From: an uncultured bacterium
GTDB lineage: Bacteria > Bacillota > Clostridia > Lachnospirales > Lachnospiraceae
Direction: 5' to 3'
Assembly (NCBI GenBank): GCA_946543095.1
Contig: CAMNLO010000027.1
Location: 1-10,745 of the forward strand
DNA: 10,745 nt
Both the position numbers and the translations under genes were made by a program. This document shows, in pieces, positions 7,278-10,745 of this stretch; the stretch's first letter is position 1, and every line of letters begins with the position of its first letter. The notes under the pieces are model-generated. The model had not been told where the DNA came from. It made no database searches and was given only the letters and a program-made list of their open reading frames with translations.

Positions 7278-7300
7278 GGGGTCAAAAGGTCTTTTGCCCC
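7278..7300 (+). other. Stem-loop in the leader of the 7347 gene
   Basis: GGGG and CAAAAG (7278-7281, 7283-7288) pair with CTTTTG and CCCC (7291-7296, 7297-7300), with one bulged T and a 2-base GT turn, ending about 35 bases before the ribosome binding site. No T-run follows, so it is not a standard terminator. If transcription starts from the TATGAT at 7269 the stem would form the very 5' end of the mRNA and could stabilise it. It could equally be a small dispersed palindrome. Confidence 0.5.
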
Positions 7301-7334
7301 CAGCTATGCAGAATGAACAGGGTGATCAGCAGGA

Positions 7335-7340
7335 AAGGAG
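7335..7340 (+). promoter_or_regulatory. Ribosome binding site that decides the start at 7347
   Basis: AAGGAG directly abuts an ATG at 7341 (zero spacing) and stands six bases before a second in-frame ATG at 7347. Normal spacing favours 7347 as the start. Confidence 0.75.
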
Positions 7341-7346
7341 ATGATC

Positions 7347-9008
7347 ATGCAGGACGATTACGTGTATAGAGTACAGAAAATGGAAGAGGAAGAACTGCTT
7401 TCGCTGCATAAGCACGCTACCCTTTCCCAGACAGCGGATCTTCGGGAGGCCGGAGTTTCCGGGGAAGAGTTCCTGGAAAGACAGAGAGAGATCCAGAACC
7501 GGAAGATGAATACTTCCGATCAGTATGTGGTAAACAGGATCGACATGATGTCTTCCAAGGCACGGCGAAAGTATCGGGACAAGGAGGACAGTCTTGCTGT
7601 CTTTATCCGGGTCAACAGGACTCATCAGCAGCTTGAAGAGACCGCCGGGGAGAGGATCAACAGCAGGATGAGGACTCTGGGGCTTAAGACCTTAAGCAGC
7701 TCCCAGATCGGTAAACGCAAACAAAAGATGGAGCAAAAGCACAGAGTGTTTATCGGGATCAACAATGCAGACTTTTCATACCAGAAAAAGAAACGCACTG
7801 CCCTGATCGATTTCATGAAGGAAGACTACGAAAGAATACTGAAGAGCAGTGACGGCGCATCCCGGACCTATCTGACGGAGGTGAAAAAAGAAAACGAGTA
7901 TTTCGAAGAACTCAGCGATTATGCCACCTGGATGGCGTATGAGAGAGAGCAGGGCCACAGGAGAGCCTGGACGAAGGACAGGGAGTTTAAGGACTTTCAC
8001 AAGCTTTTAAACAGCGCGAACAGCTCCCCGGACAAGGACGATGCCGGGGCGCAGCGCGAGGTGCGTTCAGACAGACAGGCAATGCTGGAGATCTATGAGA
8101 AGCATATCATGGATGAGACGGATCTGTCAGGTTTTGATTATCACAGCACGGAAGAATTTCTGAGCAGATACCAGGAGAACTACCCGAAGCTGAAGGCCCT
8201 TATGGCAGCGGACAGACTCCTGGGGGATATGGAAAAGGCAGGGGAAAAGTATGCCTCCCCGGGCAACAGGGACAAGGTTTTTCGAGTAAAGCTTGAGACC
8301 CTGAAGGAGATCTACGAAGACTACACCGCTCGGAAGAAGATCCTGGGATCGGATTGCTATGTGCTCCTTGCTAAGAAGGATATTGCGGGAAAATCCCTTA
8401 AGGAAGTGGAACGGTACAGGAGACGGATGCTGGATGCGGGGTTTGCAGGCAAGACCATGTCGGAATATCTGGACGGACTGATGGCCTTGAAATCCGGCAC
8501 CGGATTCAAAATGGGCAGCAGTGCAGACTCGATCTATGAAGAGAAGAAAAAGCAGGCCGTGAAAGCTGAGTATGAGGAGACGAAAAGGGAATTCACCGCC
8601 CTTGTAAAGGGGATGGGCTTTAAGAGCGCAGATAAGGCAGTGGATGCGGATCCCGTGAATTGGATGAACAGGTTCAGGGATCATATCTTCCGTGGCGCAC
8701 AGATCGATGAATCAAAAACCTTTGCGGGGCTGTACCAGGAATCCACTACTGTTTTTTTGGCGGAATCGATCCTCAAAGAGAAGGATGCAGAGTACGACAG
8801 ACTCTATCAGTACTGGGCTTCAAAGGAAAAGCTTGATAAGCTTGGGGATCTGTTCTCCCCCGAAGTGGGATCGCTCTGTTCAAAGAAGGAAAAAGAAGTC
8901 TTTGAACGGCTGAAGAATATGATCGATAATGCCAGAGAAACGATGTCACGGGATTATGCTATGATCGAACAGAAATACAGGAATGATGTAAGGCAAGTGT
9001 TTGGTTAA
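7347..9008 (+). CDS. Unrecognised 553-residue charged helical protein
   Basis: I do not recognise a family. From the ATG at 7347 the protein has 553 residues and is rich in Lys, Glu, Arg and Asp throughout. It has no signal peptide and no membrane-spanning stretch, so a cytoplasmic or exported-without-signal protein is expected. Most of it reads as alpha-helix: an acidic start (KMEEEELLSL), a basic patch at 71-77 (KARRKYR) and 123-150 (KRKQKMEQKHR to QKKKR), a helical region 150-215 with YATWMAYEREQGHRRAW, a loop near 222-236 (Ser, Asp and Gly rich), and further helices to the end, finishing EQKYRNDVRQVFG. Only one Cys pair is scattered (337 and 511); no nucleotide-binding loop, zinc motif or nuclease signature was seen. 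The start was chosen by ribosome-binding-site spacing. It stands 260 bases after tRNA-Thr and 350 before another unknown gene. Codon use is like its neighbours. Confidence 0.82.
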   Translation: MQDDYVYRVQKMEEEELLSLHKHATLSQTADLREAGVSGEEFLERQREIQNRKMNTSDQYVVNRIDMMSSKARRKYRDKEDSLAVFIRVNRTHQQLEETAGERINSRMRTLGLKTLSSSQIGKRKQKMEQKHRVFIGINNADFSYQKKKRTALIDFMKEDYERILKSSDGASRTYLTEVKKENEYFEELSDYATWMAYEREQGHRRAWTKDREFKDFHKLLNSANSSPDKDDAGAQREVRSDRQAMLEIYEKHIMDETDLSGFDYHSTEEFLSRYQENYPKLKALMAADRLLGDMEKAGEKYASPGNRDKVFRVKLETLKEIYEDYTARKKILGSDCYVLLAKKDIAGKSLKEVERYRRRMLDAGFAGKTMSEYLDGLMALKSGTGFKMGSSADSIYEEKKKQAVKAEYEETKREFTALVKGMGFKSADKAVDADPVNWMNRFRDHIFRGAQIDESKTFAGLYQESTTVFLAESILKEKDAEYDRLYQYWASKEKLDKLGDLFSPEVGSLCSKKEKEVFERLKNMIDNARETMSRDYAMIEQKYRNDVRQVFG

Positions 9009-9116
9009 GAAAGGCTCATTGATCCCGGTTTTTTCATGACATCTCTTCCGGTTGATCTGCATAAAAGTTTAACGAAATGCCAAAAACGGCGGTAATACAC
9101 ATCTATCCTTGTCATA

Positions 9117-9160
9117 CGGAATGCGTTTCGCCGCATTTTATTCTGCATTATGCGATTCCG
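9117..9160. other. Dyad-rich spot in the 9009-9352 gap, possible weak terminator
   Basis: Two alternative foldings are visible. AATGCG (9120-9125) can pair with CGCATT (9132-9137), followed by TTATT, which would be a weak terminator for the 7347 gene. Alternatively CGGAAT (9117-9122) pairs with ATTCCG (9155-9160) around CGCAT/ATGCG (9132-9136, 9150-9154). Both stems are short. Between 9009 and 9116 I see nothing beyond a loose CCGG/GATC dyad, and no gene. Confidence 0.3.
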
Positions 9161-9212
9161 GATGCGGGTTCTGAACAGTTTCGATAATTTTACAGATTTT
9201 TCCCGGAATTTT

Positions 9213-9221
9213 TGGTATAAT
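9213..9221 (+). promoter_or_regulatory. Extended -10 promoter of the 9359 gene
   Basis: TGG directly precedes a perfect TATAAT (9216-9221), the TGn extended -10 arrangement that tolerates a poor -35. A TTTACA at 9189-9194 is 21 bases upstream, too far for a normal spacer. Transcription would begin near 9228 and give a leader of about 130 bases. Confidence 0.65.
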
Positions 9222-9255
9222 CCCGTATATATAGTAAGCGTAGAAAGCAACTGCG

Positions 9256-9329
9256 GTTTGAGCCTGCTCAAACACGAACATATTCTCTGAGCAAGGATGC
9301 CCTGAACGAATGGATGGAATTCGTTCGGG
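9256..9329 (+). other. Structured 5' leader of the 9359 gene: two hairpins
   Basis: GTTTGAGC (9256-9263) pairs perfectly with GCTCAAAC (9266-9273) across a 2-base turn. CCTGAACGAAT (9301-9311) pairs with ATTCGTTCGGG (9319-9329), 11 positions including one G-T, around the loop GGATGGA. The second stem ends 15 bases before the ribosome binding site. TGCTCA (9265-9270) can instead pair with TGAGCA (9288-9293), which would break the first hairpin, so alternative states are possible. No known riboswitch class is recognised. Confidence 0.55.
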
Positions 9330-9344
9330 ACAGCCGTGTATCGG

Positions 9345-9352
9345 AAAGGGGG
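9345..9352 (+). promoter_or_regulatory. Ribosome binding site that decides the start at 9359
   Basis: AAAGGGGG directly abuts an ATG at 9353 and lies six bases before a second in-frame ATG at 9359. Spacing favours 9359. Confidence 0.65.
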
Positions 9353-9358
9353 ATGAGT

Positions 9359-10745
9359 ATGCCGGATTCAACAACAGCCACCCAGGAACTCACGGAAGAA
9401 AGCAGGAAGATCGAAGACGACCAGACCACTGCTGATCTGGATAATATCATTCAGGAAAACTCCGAAACTGCGGATAATGAGGTCGAGAGCGAAACGGAAG
9501 CTCAGACCGAAGACGAGGCGCAGAAGGAAGAAGCAAAGGAAGAGGAGAAGGAAGAAGAAGCGCCCGAGATAACGATCGAGGGCGACAAGGTGGTGGCCGC
9601 AGAGGAAGGTGTTTCCGAAGATCTCACCCAGGATTCCACGAACACGGAAGCAAACATGATGACCAATGCACAGGTGACGGAGGAGGAAAAGGAAGAAGCA
9701 TCGGACACTTCGAAAAAACCGTCGGATATCTTTAAAACCACCACGGGAGCCTCCCAGGTTGCGGGCATCGGCAAAGAGGATGAGACGCAGCAGGAGGATC
9801 AGGATGCCGCCAAAGCGGATATGCAGGAACAGGAAAACGGCGTTCTGGACACGGACACGGAAACCGGAGCGAAAAAGGGCCTCAGCAAAAAGAAAAGATT
9901 CCTCTTCTCTGTGATCAGCGGATTAAAGAGAGCCAAGAAGAGCGTCGGGAATTTCTTTAAGAAAAAGCTGCCTGCGGCATTTAAGACCGCGGGGAATTTC
10001 TCGAAAAAAGCATTGAAATATACTCCCGTGGCCCCTCTGGTAAGCCTGATCGATAAGGCGATCGAAAAACGGGAGAAGAGCCGTCCCGAGAGAGAGGCAA
10101 AAGCCAGGAAAAAGCAGGAAGAGAAGGATGAGAAGAAGGCAAAGTGGCTTTTGGAGCAGGATGAAAAAAGACACAAAGAGGAAGAGCAGAAACGGATAGA
10201 AAAAGAAAAGGAAGAGCTGGAGAAGAAGGCAAAGGAAGCCCTCTGGGAATACAAAAAACAGCATAACACGCTGGATTACAGAGCAGTCATGTTCTTCAAG
10301 GGGATCTGGGGCGGCATCAAGACGGGCGCTACCTGGATCGGAAATAAGATCAAGAACAGCAAAGCAGGGATCATCACCGCCACGTATGCCGCAAAAACGG
10401 CGAAGCTTGTGAAGGGAGTGGTAAACGACGTCAAGCAGGCAGTCGGCTGGGTCGTCAAGACTGCGGTCGGCAAGATCGAGCAGATGAAGGATGAATATGA
10501 CGAATACAGCTTCGAGGACCGGATGACCAGGATCTCTGAAGAAGAGAACAAGAAAAAAGAAAATGGAGAGGATGTTCCCAAAGAGGATTACCGCACCAGG
10601 TATCTGGCTCTGACCGAAGAGCTGAAGGAAAAGCTTGCATCCGTCAGGGAGAATATCAAAAGAAGGGAAGATATCGAAGCGGCCCTGTCCGAGATGGAAG
10701 ACAACACCGTTGTGACGATGCCAAACAACGAGGAGGTCGACGCCG
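9359..10745 (+). CDS. Unrecognised charge-segregated protein, N-terminal 462 codons (3' end outside window)
   Basis: The frame is open without a stop from 9353 to the right edge. I do not recognise a family. Residues 1-115 are Glu/Asp/Thr/Gln rich and almost surely disordered (for example KEEAKEEEKEEEAPE). A linker at about 116-170 ends with a switch to a strongly basic, amphipathic part at 171-240 (KKGLSKKKRFLFSVISGLKR, then two GNF repeats: VGNFFKKKL and AGNFSKKAL). Residues 238-300 are a Lys/Glu/Arg coiled coil. Residues 305-375 are low in charge with Gly, Ala, Trp and beta-branched residues (FFKGIWGGIKTGATWIGNKI and later VVNDVKQAVGWVVKTAVGKI), suggesting amphipathic, possibly membrane-active, helices. 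After 376 the chain is charged and helical again. There is no signal peptide. It has its own promoter and a structured leader. It could be an anchoring, scaffold or cargo protein, but none of these is shown. Confidence 0.8.
   Translation, partial: MPDSTTATQELTEESRKIEDDQTTADLDNIIQENSETADNEVESETEAQTEDEAQKEEAKEEEKEEEAPEITIEGDKVVAAEEGVSEDLTQDSTNTEANMMTNAQVTEEEKEEASDTSKKPSDIFKTTTGASQVAGIGKEDETQQEDQDAAKADMQEQENGVLDTDTETGAKKGLSKKKRFLFSVISGLKRAKKSVGNFFKKKLPAAFKTAGNFSKKALKYTPVAPLVSLIDKAIEKREKSRPEREAKARKKQEEKDEKKAKWLLEQDEKRHKEEEQKRIEKEKEELEKKAKEALWEYKKQHNTLDYRAVMFFKGIWGGIKTGATWIGNKIKNSKAGIITATYAAKTAKLVKGVVNDVKQAVGWVVKTAVGKIEQMKDEYDEYSFEDRMTRISEEENKKKENGEDVPKEDYRTRYLALTEELKEKLASVRENIKRREDIEAALSEMEDNTVVTMPNNEEVDA

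Noticed and set aside
9150..9165. Resemblance of TGCGATTCC at 9151-9159 to the same nine bases in the palindrome arm at 2061-2069.
   Set aside because: The match is nine bases and the surrounding sequence differs. It is too short to call a second copy of the element.
9502..10581. Minus-strand frames rich in Phe and Ser opposite the 9359 gene.
   Set aside because: They are the complement of Lys/Glu-rich codons. The + strand frame is uninterrupted from 9353 to the edge and has a promoter and ribosome binding site.
1..10745. CRISPR array, insertion sequence, transposase, integrase or replication origin.
   Set aside because: No regularly spaced repeats, no DDE/HUH/recombinase motifs and no origin-like box clusters were seen in any frame.

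Overview
The window looks like part of a moderately GC-rich Clostridia chromosome, most likely Lachnospiraceae-like. The reasons are the conserved Firmicutes block cysS-mrnC-rlmB-sigH, purine-rich Shine-Dalgarno sequences before nearly every gene, sigma-A type promoters with 17-base spacers, and a tRNA gene without an encoded CCA. The taxonomic call is inference from gene order and style; no database search was possible.

Layout, all genes on the + strand. (1) 1-2031: a tightly packed translation/RNA-processing operon containing the 3' end of cysS (cysteinyl-tRNA synthetase), mrnC (Mini-ribonuclease III), rlmB (SpoU-type rRNA 2'-O-methyltransferase) and a sigH-type sigma factor, coupled by overlapping or nearly overlapping ends. 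(2) 2032-2163: a 132-base palindromic element that starts at the base after the sigH stop codon. Its ends pair (8 bp) and enclose three further hairpins, so a strand could fold into a cloverleaf. (3) 2185-6930: a strong promoter followed by a two-gene RND efflux operon, a lipoprotein membrane-fusion adaptor and a 1018-residue HAE1/AcrB-like pump. (4) 6941-7144: a near-consensus promoter, tRNA-Thr(GGT) and an intrinsic terminator. (5) 7145-10745: a region of unrecognised content. It holds a 553-residue charged, helical, apparently soluble protein and the first 462 codons of a second protein that runs off the window. The second protein has an acidic N-terminus, a basic amphipathic stretch, a Lys/Glu coiled coil and a Gly-containing amphipathic or hydrophobic stretch.

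How the parts fit: the first block is housekeeping RNA metabolism plus a stationary-phase/sporulation sigma factor. The RND pair should form a drug, lipid or peptide exporter energised by the proton gradient. The last two genes lie just downstream of the tRNA, match no family I recognise, and have leaders with repeats and hairpins. They are the best candidates for an undescribed system, but nothing in the window fixes their function.

Limits: the last gene has no stop codon in the window. All families were assigned by reading motifs, not by alignment. Secondary structures were paired by hand without energy calculations.
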